Positions 1 to 8,077 of a stretch of DNA of 64,000 nt are shown in pieces. Numbering within the stretch: position 1 is the stretch's first letter; each line of letters starts with the position of its first letter. This DNA is from Bacillota bacterium (lineage in GTDB: Bacteria > Bacillota > Clostridia > Lachnospirales > Lachnospiraceae), in the NCBI GenBank assembly GCA_023423335.1, contig JAFAFU010000045.1:1-64000 (forward strand). Reading direction: 5' to 3'. The notes below the pieces were generated by a model that had not been told where the DNA came from, did no database searches, and worked only from the letters and a program-made list of their open reading frames with translations. Position numbers and translations under genes: made by a program.

Positions 1-146
1 GCATTAGATGATATATACTTTAATACAAGTTATTACATAGTTGCTGATAATGTCGAATATAATTATCAGAATATTAAGTATAATCAAATAAATGTATCTA
101 AAGGGGAAATGATTTCTCCTTGGGCAAAAGAAAGATTTGAAGCTCC
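1..146. repeat. Direct repeat A, left copy (partner 6073-6218)
   Basis: Bases 1-146 are nearly identical to 6073-6218, differing at one position (G versus A in ATCAGAAT). The repeat covers the 3' end of an immunity-type gene. Near identity points to recent duplication or gene conversion. The true left end is outside the window. Confidence 0.85.
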
Positions 147-153
147 TGAATAA
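1..153 (+). CDS. Immunity-type protein, C-terminal fragment (runs off left edge)
   Basis: The frame is open from base 1 and stops with TAA at 151-153, giving the last 50 residues of a protein ending ERFEAPE. Bases 1-146 match 6073-6218 with a single mismatch that I can see, so this is the 3' end of a paralogue of the immunity-type gene at 5785-6225. Such genes normally follow RHS toxin genes, so another RHS/toxin unit probably lies just left of the window (inference). The family itself is not one I can name. Confidence 0.6.
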   Translation, partial: ALDDIYFNTSYYIVADNVEYNYQNIKYNQINVSKGEMISPWAKERFEAPE

Positions 154-345
154 TTATCATATTTTAAAATAGCTCTGTGCTAAAAGTTAGAATGGAGTTT
201 CTATAAATCCTGATCTATGAGAGAAACCCTATCAGGGCCTTCAGCGGAAGTATTGGCAGTGAGGGACAGGGACTTGCAGCACAGACTCTCCCGGACGGGC
301 GGCTTGCTCAAGCGGATAACGGCATTGGCCTCAGAGGGTACTTTA
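150..345. other. GC-richer filler with an unassigned open minus-strand frame
   Basis: This stretch has no counterpart in the right-hand copy of the duplication. It is richer in GC than its AT-rich neighbours. On the minus strand a frame is open from about 341 down to a TAG at 201-203, reading VPSEANAVIRLSKPPVRESL and on, without a start codon. It may be the tail of a broken gene; I do not recognise it. Confidence 0.3.
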
Positions 346-540
346 TAGAAAGCACTTGCCCCTTCGCATGAAATTATTATGGGCGTTGCCGGTCGGCAGC
401 GCCCATATAGGGTTATTTCTTAGGCATCATTTTACGGATCATTTCAAACTGCATTTTTTCCTTAGGCGATATGTTTTTGTTAGAATTTCGAGCATGACAT
501 CGCTCTTTTCCCTATTAAAGGTTAGGTCTGCTCCTTCAGC
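346..540 (-). pseudogene. 3' fragment of a duplicated unknown gene (paralogue of 6289-6561)
   Basis: The stretch from about 346 to 540 aligns with 6224-6418, including the hairpin with arms GGGCG..TGCC and GGCAGCGCCC and the last ~43 codons of the minus-strand gene at 6289-6561. Divergence is obvious, roughly one base in ten by eye, so this copy is much older than repeat A. The frame has changed: the end reads TKTYRLRKKCSLK instead of the KMMPKK-type end. Homology stops abruptly at CTCCTTCAG (532-540), which is where the RHS reading frame begins, marking a recombination junction. Confidence 0.7.
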
Positions 541-573
541 TACACCCAATACTTTGCTAACGACGGCAGACTG

Positions 574-3500
574 TTGGGGATAAAAGACCGTTATAATAAC
601 AAAATTGATTTCCGGTATGTGAATGTTCAAATTCATGAAAAGACATTTCCTCTTATCAGCAGTATCACGGACAGTACCGGAAGAGTCATTAATTTTACAT
701 ACAGCGGCGACAATATAGTGATTACCATTAATGCACCGGGTACCGGTACATCGGTCAGCTATACCTACAAGCGTTCACTAAATACGAAATATGTCTATAA
801 TAACGGAGCTTTGGTTGACACCTATCAATATCATACCCTTGATTATGTACAGGATCCGATCGGAAGAAAAATATACTATGAAAATTACTATTATTATAAC
901 GGCAATCAATGGCCGATCGAAAGATTTTCCTTTGGAAAAAAAACCATGACGAATTGTGAATCCGTATCCCGATATCTTCTGGGAGCCGTGATTTACCCCG
1001 GATCAAAAACCATCTATGAATATGAACCGGTAATACGAAATCTTGGTCCGGACGGTGTTTATGATGCTTACCGGGTTAAAGCAAGATATGATAAGATACA
1101 GAGAAAAAACAGCAGTACCCAGCTCTATGAATGGTCCTCCGATTTAAACCGCCTGGATTATTCATATGGCGGAGACTGCTCCGGATATCCTGATTATTCG
1201 AATGATGAGACAATACCGGCAACCTACCAATTCTGGTCAGAGGCGGCTTCCATGGACGGCAGGAGGACAAAGACCGTATTTAATGGGGTTAAACAGCGGG
1301 TCCAGGTCGAAAATAAAGCAGCTAATAATGAGAAGCAGGTTACAAAATATTCTGAATTTGATACAAAGTATAAATTCAGGCCTAAAAAAACGGAAACTTC
1401 TGAATATGCCGGCAGCGGGTTCCTGGTAAGAACTCTGTATACCTATACGACCTATAATGACTGGGGCGGGATCAGCTCTGCCACGATGCCCCTCACCCTG
1501 CAGCAATATAATGATGCAAATGTCAGAGCCAAATATACAACGAATTACTATTATGAGAACTCGACCTATAAGTATTATCTGACAAGGACGCAATGGTATC
1601 AGAGCGAAACGAAATCATTAAGCGAAACCTATTCCTATAACGCTTCCGGAAGAGTATCCGGTTCGACAAATGCCAAGGGAGAGACAACAAGTTATGCCTA
1701 TACCTTGAATACCAATAACAGTGTAACGGAGGTATCCGTAACGAAGCCGCTCGGAGGCGGAAAAACAGCACAGGTAAAGACCGTATACGGCAGTGAAACA
1801 AGCTATGCGTACCCGAAGGAAGTAATCCTCTATTATACGAATGACCAGGGAACCTATACATCAACGAAAACTACTTATACCTATGACATGCTCCTTGGCC
1901 TGGTTACCTCAGAGACGGACAATGAGAATAAGACGGCCTCCTATACCTATGACAGTCTGGGAAGAGTGACGCAGATTCAGTATCCGGGCTTCAGCAACAT
2001 CAATGGTAATAATTACTCTGTCCGCCAGACCTATGAGTATGTGGAGGGGTATAACAATGATTATATAGAAGGCAATTACACCGGGATCTATGGGACTGCC
2101 GTAAATGCCTGCACACATTATACCAATCTGACCTACCCTACCACAAATCTATATAACCAATCAAGTTCCTTATATGATGCTTACGGCAGCCTTAGGCAGG
2201 AGAGGCTATGGGAGGGCACAAGATATATTACCAGGTCAAAATATACCTATGACAATCTTCAGAGGGTAAGGACCTATACCGATGCGGCGAATAATACCAT
2301 ATCACAATCCTATGATGCCTGGGGACAGGCCAATGAAGTGACGGATGCCTCCGGGAACCTGTATGTCAGTAATTATGATGTTACAAGCAACAAAGTGGTA
2401 AGTTTCTTTGTCGCAGCAGCGAATATTGCTTCCTACCGGGCCAATACCGCCTCCAATACTTATAAGGAGAACTATATCGAGGTATATTTGGACCAGTTCG
2501 GCAGGACATCGGAGCGGAGGGTATACCAGAACTGGCCTGCCTTAAGCGGGACACTGTCGGAGCTTTACCGGTATGACATCACAGGGAACCTGACGGGATA
2601 TACCGATCCGAAGCGGAACCTAAATGAGGACGGAGTGACGGCTTCCTACACTTATGATGAGCTTGACCGGCTTCTCCGGGTGAAGGATGCCCTGAACCAG
2701 ATCACGGTGGTAGGCTATGATGCCCTGGGCAATGTCATCTCCGTCGGCCTAAAGGAGAATGCACAGAGCACGGTATCCATACCCCTGTATACCAAGGCCT
2801 ATGATGAGCTGGGCAGCCTCCGGACCAAGACCGACCCTTCCGCCCAGGTGACAGGCTATTCCTACAACAGCCTCGGACTGGGGACCAAGACCGTGGACCG
2901 AAACGGCAGTACCCTTACGGCAGCCTATGACGGGCTGAACCGGCTGATGACAGCCACCCAGACCAGCCAGGACGGTACAAAGAGTATCGGCTATCGATAC
3001 AATTACAGCAACCCCTTTGGCTTCGATGAGGAAAAGATGTACTTGAACGGATCGGCTACACCTGCCACCAATAATCAGTATGCCTATGATGCCTTCGGGC
3101 GGATTGTCTGGAAAGGTGTAAGCGGAAATGGTTATCTCAGTTCCGCTCTGGCATCACAGTATGATAACGCGGGCCGTCTTACCGGCGTGGGAGCATTGGC
3201 ACAAAACAACAGCTTCTTTTCCCAGTACAAATACACAAACGACCGGCTGACGAAGGTGCAGACCAACGGTTCCCAGACGGTAAGCGCCTCCGATGCGGAC
3301 AATGCTACCTATGAATACTATCCGGACGGAAAGCTGAAAAAGATCACCTATCCGAAGTTAAATGACGGCACCTACCTTACCTCGGAATACCTGTATAATA
3401 CCCTTGGCAGGCTGACCTCCCTCACCAATAAGAGGGGAAGCACTGTTCTGTCGCGGTTCACCTATACCTATGATGAGAACGGCAACATAACCTCGGTCAA

Positions 3501-4299
3501 CGACGGGCAGACCACCAGGAGCTATACCTATGACAAGCTGAACCGGCTGGTCAGCATCATGCCGCAGGCTGGGTCAGGGATAGTCTATACCTATGACCTT
3601 CGGGGGAACCGTAAGACTGAAATCAACAGCCAGACCGGGATCGATATCGTGGATATTGCATATTCTTATGATATGGACAACAAGCTGGCATCCGTCACCA
3701 AGGGGACCGCAACAACCACGATGGCCTATTATGCCGACGGGATGAGGGCGAAAAAAACAACGGCATCCGGGACCACCCACTATATCTATAACCTGGCAGG
3801 GAAGATGATCGCGGAAGCAAACGGAACAGCGACCGTCACAGCGAACTATGTCTGGGGACCGGACCGGGCATTGGTGAAGAAGGTAACCGGGGGAGGGGAA
3901 TATTACTACCTGTACAACGGACATGGAGACGTTATACAGATCGTTGACAGAAATGGAAATATCGTCAATAATTATAAGTATGATGAATGGGGAAACATAG
4001 AAGAAAGCAATGAGACGATCAGCAACCCGTTCAAATATGCCGGGGAGGTCTATGACGAAGAGACGGGATTATATTACCTGAGAGCGAGATATTATGATCC
4101 GGCACTAGGAAGATTTATTAATGAAGATACCTATGAAGGACAGATCAATAATCCGCTGACGTTGAATTTGTATACATATTGTTTCAATAACCCCCCCAAA
4201 TATGTAGATTCAACTGGCAATATGCCTGTAAAGAAATTAAATGAACTTAGTTCGGCTTATAATAAGGGTATTTATCCCACTGATTTTATGTCAAAATAG
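574..4299 (+). CDS. RHS/YD-repeat toxin core, 5'-truncated and frameshifted before its tip
   Basis: A 1241-residue reading frame made almost wholly of YD repeats (YTYD, YSYD, DELGSLRT, DGLNRL and similar), the beta-cocoon shell that encloses the toxin in RHS polymorphic toxins. It ends with the conserved core border YYLRARYYDPALGRFINED followed by NNPPKYVDSTG. The N-terminal part is missing: the frame is open only from 526, RHS-like sequence starts exactly at the junction near 541, and the first possible start (TTG at 574) has no ribosome binding site. At the other end a TAG at 4297-4299 follows an A4 run; one extra A would join it in frame to the nuclease-like tip at 4323-4820. It is best read as a silent, degraded RHS cassette or displaced orphan tip, but expression by slippage cannot be excluded. 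Confidence 0.85.
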   Translation: MGIKDRYNNKIDFRYVNVQIHEKTFPLISSITDSTGRVINFTYSGDNIVITINAPGTGTSVSYTYKRSLNTKYVYNNGALVDTYQYHTLDYVQDPIGRKIYYENYYYYNGNQWPIERFSFGKKTMTNCESVSRYLLGAVIYPGSKTIYEYEPVIRNLGPDGVYDAYRVKARYDKIQRKNSSTQLYEWSSDLNRLDYSYGGDCSGYPDYSNDETIPATYQFWSEAASMDGRRTKTVFNGVKQRVQVENKAANNEKQVTKYSEFDTKYKFRPKKTETSEYAGSGFLVRTLYTYTTYNDWGGISSATMPLTLQQYNDANVRAKYTTNYYYENSTYKYYLTRTQWYQSETKSLSETYSYNASGRVSGSTNAKGETTSYAYTLNTNNSVTEVSVTKPLGGGKTAQVKTVYGSETSYAYPKEVILYYTNDQGTYTSTKTTYTYDMLLGLVTSETDNENKTASYTYDSLGRVTQIQYPGFSNINGNNYSVRQTYEYVEGYNNDYIEGNYTGIYGTAVNACTHYTNLTYPTTNLYNQSSSLYDAYGSLRQERLWEGTRYITRSKYTYDNLQRVRTYTDAANNTISQSYDAWGQANEVTDASGNLYVSNYDVTSNKVVSFFVAAANIASYRANTASNTYKENYIEVYLDQFGRTSERRVYQNWPALSGTLSELYRYDITGNLTGYTDPKRNLNEDGVTASYTYDELDRLLRVKDALNQITVVGYDALGNVISVGLKENAQSTVSIPLYTKAYDELGSLRTKTDPSAQVTGYSYNSLGLGTKTVDRNGSTLTAAYDGLNRLMTATQTSQDGTKSIGYRYNYSNPFGFDEEKMYLNGSATPATNNQYAYDAFGRIVWKGVSGNGYLSSALASQYDNAGRLTGVGALAQNNSFFSQYKYTNDRLTKVQTNGSQTVSASDADNATYEYYPDGKLKKITYPKLNDGTYLTSEYLYNTLGRLTSLTNKRGSTVLSRFTYTYDENGNITSVNDGQTTRSYTYDKLNRLVSIMPQAGSGIVYTYDLRGNRKTEINSQTGIDIVDIAYSYDMDNKLASVTKGTATTTMAYYADGMRAKKTTASGTTHYIYNLAGKMIAEANGTATVTANYVWGPDRALVKKVTGGGEYYYLYNGHGDVIQIVDRNGNIVNNYKYDEWGNIEESNETISNPFKYAGEVYDEETGLYYLRARYYDPALGRFINEDTYEGQINNPLTLNLYTYCFNNPPKYVDSTGNMPVKKLNELSSAYNKGIYPTDFMSK

Positions 4300-4322
4300 T
4301 ATTTGCTGAAAATGGCGGAAAT

Positions 4323-4820
4323 GTGTATACTGCACTTCATGAAATAGCTCAACTCAATATAGCTAGAGCATTATATGAAAATGCTATCTTAACGACCTTA
4401 GAGCATAGTTTTCAAGGAATTTTTAAGGGTAGAAAATATGAGGTTGATATAATGTCCGGAACAATGTTATATGAAGTTAAACCTATTTACTCTTTAACCG
4501 CTGATAAAAAGCAGGCAGAAAATTATAGTAAAGAGGGTAATTTTACATTGGGTTTAGAATTACAACCCATACTCAATATATCACTATTTGGGAGTTATTA
4601 CATGGATATATATTTTTATGAAGGGGTAGCATTATATGAAGTACATATGAAAAATGGAGATAAAGAACGAGTTATACTTACAAATAAACAGCTTGTCGAA
4701 GCATATAACAATTATAAATTAGGTCAAAATATTAGTGCGGCAGCTTTAGGTTTATATTATTTCTTTTTTGGACCTGTTGAAGAGGTTATAGATGCAATTC
4801 CTCATATGGGTGAATATTAA
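4323..4820 (+). CDS. Nuclease-like toxin tip of the RHS protein, out of frame with the core
   Basis: 165 residues starting at GTG. The frame actually extends back to 4284 and reads KIVFAENGGNVYTALHEIAQ, so it is the natural continuation of the RHS core after a -1 shift at the AAAA run 4293-4296. Residues around YEVDIMSGTMLYEVKP give a D-x(n)-E-x-K arrangement followed by K..Q..Y, the signature of PD-(D/E)XK nucleases seen in many polymorphic toxin tips. A hydrophobic stretch (SAAALGLYYFFFG) lies near the end. Base composition is far AT-richer than the RHS core, typical of exchanged toxin tips. Function is inferred from motif and position only. Confidence 0.65.
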   Translation: MYTALHEIAQLNIARALYENAILTTLEHSFQGIFKGRKYEVDIMSGTMLYEVKPIYSLTADKKQAENYSKEGNFTLGLELQPILNISLFGSYYMDIYFYEGVALYEVHMKNGDKERVILTNKQLVEAYNNYKLGQNISAAALGLYYFFFGPVEEVIDAIPHMGEY

Positions 4821-4874
4821 ATAGAATAATTACTATGTGTTTTTATAGTATATGAACAAATAAGGAGGACGAAA

Positions 4875-5510
4875 TTGGGAAATAAATATGCGAGCATCCA
4901 TATCTATGGAGAAGACAGAGAGGAAAAAATTAAGTTAATAATGGATAGTTATCAAAATAAAACTGATTCATTAATAAGGGAAAATTTATTGAATCAACTT
5001 AAGCGAGATGATCCTAAGGCCTATTATCGTCTTATTAGTATACTTAATATAGACAATAATGCGTTAATAATTGTTTCATGTAATTGTATCTCTATCTATG
5101 ATGAATCAAATGCATTTGAAACAATACAAAGTAAGGCAAAAGAGCTTTCCCGAAAAATGGATTCTTTGATTACATACACTTCAAATTTTGATGATGATGT
5201 TTTTCTTATTGGCGCTTATGATAGAGGTAAACTTATCGCAAGTGGAAAATTCGGAGTTAATCTACCTGCTTATGGAATGAAGCGAAAGAATATTAATATC
5301 GATCAGCTTTGTAAAGTACTAGATGTTGACAAGACTGAATCATTATGCTTAATTAACTCACTCGAGAGCGTTAATGATATTGAAGATATTATTGAAGAAC
5401 ACTTAAAGATTAAATTATATCTTGATATTGAAGAAGTTAAATCAGACAAATTATATATAGAAACGTACTCTGACAGTATCTTCCATATATATAACAAGGA
5501 AAGTGAATGA
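4875..5510 (+). CDS. Probable cognate immunity protein for the RHS tip
   Basis: 211 residues from TTG at 4875, chosen because a strong AAGGAGGA (4862-4869) sits at good spacing. It is a soluble, acidic, AT-rich protein with no signal peptide or membrane segment and no catalytic motif that I recognise. It lies 54 bases after the toxin-tip frame, the standard place for an immunity gene in RHS loci. Immunity is inferred from position. Its TGA overlaps the ATG of a 49-codon frame (ATGA), suggesting coupling. Confidence 0.6.
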   Translation: MGNKYASIHIYGEDREEKIKLIMDSYQNKTDSLIRENLLNQLKRDDPKAYYRLISILNIDNNALIIVSCNCISIYDESNAFETIQSKAKELSRKMDSLITYTSNFDDDVFLIGAYDRGKLIASGKFGVNLPAYGMKRKNINIDQLCKVLDVDKTESLCLINSLESVNDIEDIIEEHLKIKLYLDIEEVKSDKLYIETYSDSIFHIYNKESE

Positions 5511-5656
5511 TTTTTGTAACGACAGCTAAATTGTCTGAGTCCTTGGGGAATATCAATTCAATTTATACTTGGAAAACCAGATATTTGGAGCTTCCAGAGG
5601 GTGTTTTTGTAGGTAGCAATGTGCTATCAATATATAAGGCAATGTCATTAAGTTAA
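5507..5656 (+). CDS. Small frame coupled to the immunity gene; possible remnant
   Basis: ATG at 5507 overlaps the upstream stop codon by ATGA, and 49 codons follow to TAA at 5654-5656 (begins MIFVTTAKLSESLGNINSIY). The peptide has no recognisable motif. It could be a truncated second immunity gene, since the following 120 bases are non-coding on this strand. A 61-codon frame on the opposite strand (5553-5738) competes with it; neither is certain. Confidence 0.3.
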   Translation: MIFVTTAKLSESLGNINSIYTWKTRYLELPEGVFVGSNVLSIYKAMSLS

Positions 5657-5784
5657 TCTTTATATAATCAAAATAGTCCTCATCAAGAAATGGTGCTAAA
5701 TTTAAGATAGGGCAGGGATATGCAGCAAGCTTTTTCATGACTTGCTCGTGCCTTAAGTGAAGCGAAAGGAATGATAAGATATAT

Positions 5785-6225
5785 ATGATAAGTAATAATG
5801 AAATAATTAGTGAATTCCAAAGTAAATTAGAAAAAACTAATATTGAAGATTTTTTTATTGTTCGGTATGATAGCGGTACAAATAGATTAATATTAGTAGG
5901 AAGCTTTGATTTTAGTTATTATCAAGATGTTGAATTAATATTTCATAAAGCTACATTTATATGTTGTCCAACATCAATTTTTACAATTAATAAATTTAGA
6001 ATAGCTAGTGAATTTGAAATAAAAGCTTTGCATAAAGTAATGTATGGTTTCCAAAAGAACGGAACGGTATTTGCATTAGATGATATATACTTTAATACAA
6101 GTTATTACATAGTTGCTGATAATGTCGAATATAATTATCAAAATATTAAGTATAATCAAATAAATGTATCTAAAGGGGAAATGATTTCTCCTTGGGCAAA
6201 AGAAAGATTTGAAGCTCCGTCATAG
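5785..6225 (+). CDS. Immunity-type protein (second copy of the family at the window start)
   Basis: 146 residues with alternating hydrophobic beta-like stretches (RLILVGSFDFSYY, VELIFHKATFICC, YYIVADNVEYNY), typical of small cytoplasmic immunity proteins; I cannot name the family. Its last 49 codons are duplicated at 1-153. Here the terminal codons differ because the sequence after GAAGCTCC jumps straight to the hairpin region that lies 195 bases further on in the left copy, so this copy ends in a deletion junction (PS* instead of PE*). The ribosome binding site is weak (GAAAGGA, long spacing). Confidence 0.6.
   Translation: MISNNEIISEFQSKLEKTNIEDFFIVRYDSGTNRLILVGSFDFSYYQDVELIFHKATFICCPTSIFTINKFRIASEFEIKALHKVMYGFQKNGTVFALDDIYFNTSYYIVADNVEYNYQNIKYNQINVSKGEMISPWAKERFEAPS
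6073..6218. repeat. Direct repeat A, right copy (partner 1-146)
   Basis: Near-perfect direct copy of bases 1-146. Together with the older tail repeat (346-540 and 6224-6418) it brackets the RHS core, tip and immunity genes as one cassette of about 6 kb, which could be deleted or exchanged by homologous recombination. Confidence 0.85.
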
Positions 6226-6257
6226 AAAACGCTTGCCCCTTCGTATGAAATTATTAT

Positions 6258-6280
6258 GGGCGCTGCGGCCGGCAGCGCCC
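6258..6280. terminator. GC-rich hairpin between convergent genes
   Basis: Arms GGGCGCTGC and GCAGCGCCC around a short loop, placed between the end of the immunity-type gene and the end of the minus-strand gene. The same hairpin exists in diverged form at about 390-412. Confidence 0.55.
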
Positions 6281-6288
6281 ATATAGGG

Positions 6289-6561
6289 TTATTTCTTAGG
6301 CATCATTTTACGGATCATTTCAAACTGCATTTTTTCCTTAGGTGACATGTTCTTCGTCAGAATTTCCAGCATGACATCGCTTTCTTCCTTATTAAAGGTC
6401 AGGTCCTGCTCCTTCAGTTTTTTGTTTGTGTTCATTAGCAGAGGCATCAATTTATCCATCGGTTTACCCTCAGCTTCCTTCATTAAATCCAACAGAATCG
6501 TAAGCTTGCGGGGATCTACATTTTTCATTTTAGGATTATTCATCCATGAAGAATCTGCCAT
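6289..6561 (-). CDS. Conserved small hypothetical protein
   Basis: 90 residues from ATG at 6561, which has AAGGAG at 8-base spacing; an ATG two codons earlier lies too close to that site. The protein is Lys/Met-rich, amphipathic-helical and soluble (ILLDLMKEAEGKPMDKLMP; ending MIRKMMPKK). No domain is recognised. Its ribosome binding site overlaps the end of the upstream gene (stop at 6574-6576), so the two are co-translated. A diverged 3' copy lies at 346-540. Confidence 0.6.
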   Translation of the reverse strand: MADSSWMNNPKMKNVDPRKLTILLDLMKEAEGKPMDKLMPLLMNTNKKLKEQDLTFNKEESDVMLEILTKNMSPKEKMQFEMIRKMMPKK

Positions 6562-6573
6562 GGTCATCGCTCC

Positions 6574-7287
6574 TTAACTTTCATCTGATTTCCTATTACC
6601 ATCATATGACATAGTATTAAAAAGCATTCTCAGGTTTTCAAAGGTACTCATCTGCTCCGGTGGGACCATGTTCTTCAACATATCAAGCATTTGGTCATTC
6701 CCGGCATTGCTCCGGGGAGGCGGGTCGCTGTCTTCCTCTTCCGAACCGGCTTCATGATCGGAAGGATCAGGATTCTCTGCCTGCCCTGTAAAAAATTCAG
6801 AGTCGTCGTCCGATGAAGGCATATCGTTATCCGTATCGTGATTGTCACCGGAATCAGCCTTGCCTGAACCAAACATGGATGCGAAGTCAAAACCGGAAAA
6901 GCTGTTCATCGTGTTATCGGCAGCCTCTCCATCCGGATTACCGGCCGAAAAGCCTCCGAATTCCTGCATTGTCTTCATAGCTTCCATATACTGATTATAC
7001 ATCTCGTACATCCGTTTCGCATTAAAAAAACCAAGGATTCTATCGATAAAGGAGCGCTCCCTGTCATTGCATACCGGCCGGACTTTATTTAGTAAACCTT
7101 CAAAGTCTGCCTTTTGCTCCGTCTCATAACCGCATGCTGCCAGGCCATTATAACGGAGGCTATGATAACATCCGATAAGCTCATAAAGCCTTACGAGTAA
7201 ATCCATGGTTGTCTTTGTCCTGACATCGACATAAGGCAGCGCAGCCTTGAGAATTTCTGCCGTGTGTAGCATGTCATTATCTGCCAT
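6574..7287 (-). CDS. Hypothetical protein with acidic low-complexity middle
   Basis: 237 residues from ATG at 7287, which follows GGGGGAAAAT; the longer start at 7299 precedes that site. The N-terminal ~110 residues are helical and Cys/Leu-containing. Residues ~120-195 form an Asp/Ser/Gly-rich linker (DTDNDMPSSDDDSEFF). The C-terminal ~40 residues again look helical (MLDMLKNMVPPEQMSTFENL), resembling the methionine-rich style of the downstream 90-residue partner. There are no signal peptide or membrane segments. The function is unknown; the coupled pair probably acts together. Confidence 0.6.
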   Translation of the reverse strand: MADNDMLHTAEILKAALPYVDVRTKTTMDLLVRLYELIGCYHSLRYNGLAACGYETEQKADFEGLLNKVRPVCNDRERSFIDRILGFFNAKRMYEMYNQYMEAMKTMQEFGGFSAGNPDGEAADNTMNSFSGFDFASMFGSGKADSGDNHDTDNDMPSSDDDSEFFTGQAENPDPSDHEAGSEEEDSDPPPRSNAGNDQMLDMLKNMVPPEQMSTFENLRMLFNTMSYDGNRKSDES

Positions 7288-7408
7288 ATTTTCCCCCATA
7301 TGATATACTCATTATAGTATATTCAGGGGTTCCATATTGATGCATGGGAGGTTTATTGCAGGGCGGCCGGAGAGCTCCGCTTAAGCCGGGGCTATGCGTT
7401 GATTAAAA

Positions 7409-7888
7409 TTATTCCGGATAATTCAGGGTTGTATCATCCAGCCGGTAAAGGACGTTCTCCAAGTAACGATTTGCATAGTATTTGGCCAGTTCCAGATTCA
7501 TGTCGGTATAATTACCGCAGTTCTCAGCAGTGGCTCCCGGGATATCACCGGTAAAATCACGGATAAATTCGAACATCTCTGTTACTAAGGGAACGATATC
7601 CTTTGACAGATAATCTCCGCCCAGAATCAGATAAAAGCCGGTACGGCAGCCCATCGGACCAAAATATACAACACGGTCTGCATATTCCCCATGATTTCGG
7701 AGATAGGTAGCTCCCAGATGCTCGATGGTATGAACCTCCCCGGTCAGCATAACAGGCTCAAAGTTCGGCCGTGTCATCCTGAGATCGAAGGTGGTGAGTG
7801 TCTCGTTTCCCAGCGTATCCTTCCTTGACACATATACCCCCGGGAATAAACGCATATGGTCTATGGTAAAGCTTGCAATCTGCTTCAT
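7409..7888 (-). CDS. luxS: S-ribosylhomocysteine lyase LuxS
   Basis: 159 residues, the usual LuxS length. It cleaves S-ribosylhomocysteine to homocysteine and DPD, the precursor of autoinducer-2, in the activated methyl cycle. The metal site is visible as H53-x-x-E-H57 in EVHTIEHLGATYLRN and C124 in ENCGNY, with the catalytic C81 in GPMGCRTG. ATG at 7888 is preceded by AAAGGAGA. It is a monocistronic minus-strand gene divergent from the response regulator at 8078. No methyl-cycle partner gene lies adjacent. Confidence 0.97.
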   Translation of the reverse strand: MKQIASFTIDHMRLFPGVYVSRKDTLGNETLTTFDLRMTRPNFEPVMLTGEVHTIEHLGATYLRNHGEYADRVVYFGPMGCRTGFYLILGGDYLSKDIVPLVTEMFEFIRDFTGDIPGATAENCGNYTDMNLELAKYYANRYLENVLYRLDDTTLNYPE

Positions 7889-8014
7889 ATATGTCTCCTT
7901 TCAGCCGCATCTTACCAGCACAAATTGATAGGAATATTATAGCATGGTTTATATCATTTGTGGATATCTATTCGTGAGTATGGAGCTTTTTTAAGATAGC
8001 CCCGGTATGCATAC

Positions 8015-8043
8015 TTGACGAAAATTGTTTCAATTGCTAAAAT
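8015..8043 (+). promoter_or_regulatory. Promoter of the LytTR two-component operon
   Basis: TTGACG (8015-8020), a 17-base spacer and TAAAAT (8038-8043), ending 34 bases before the chosen ATG. The -35 box coincides with a possible TTG start of a longer frame, which argues for the ATG at 8078. Confidence 0.6.
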
Positions 8044-8077
8044 TAAGAAGATTAATAAAAATTTAACGAGGTTATTC

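Noticed and set aside
150..345. Group II intron or insertion-sequence remnant
   Set aside because: The GC-rich stretch has an open minus-strand frame but no domain V-like hairpin, reverse transcriptase motif, transposase motif or terminal repeats.
5553..5738. 61-codon minus-strand frame between immunity genes
   Set aside because: No ribosome binding site and competes with the coupled plus-strand frame; neither is firm, and I preferred the coupled one at low confidence.
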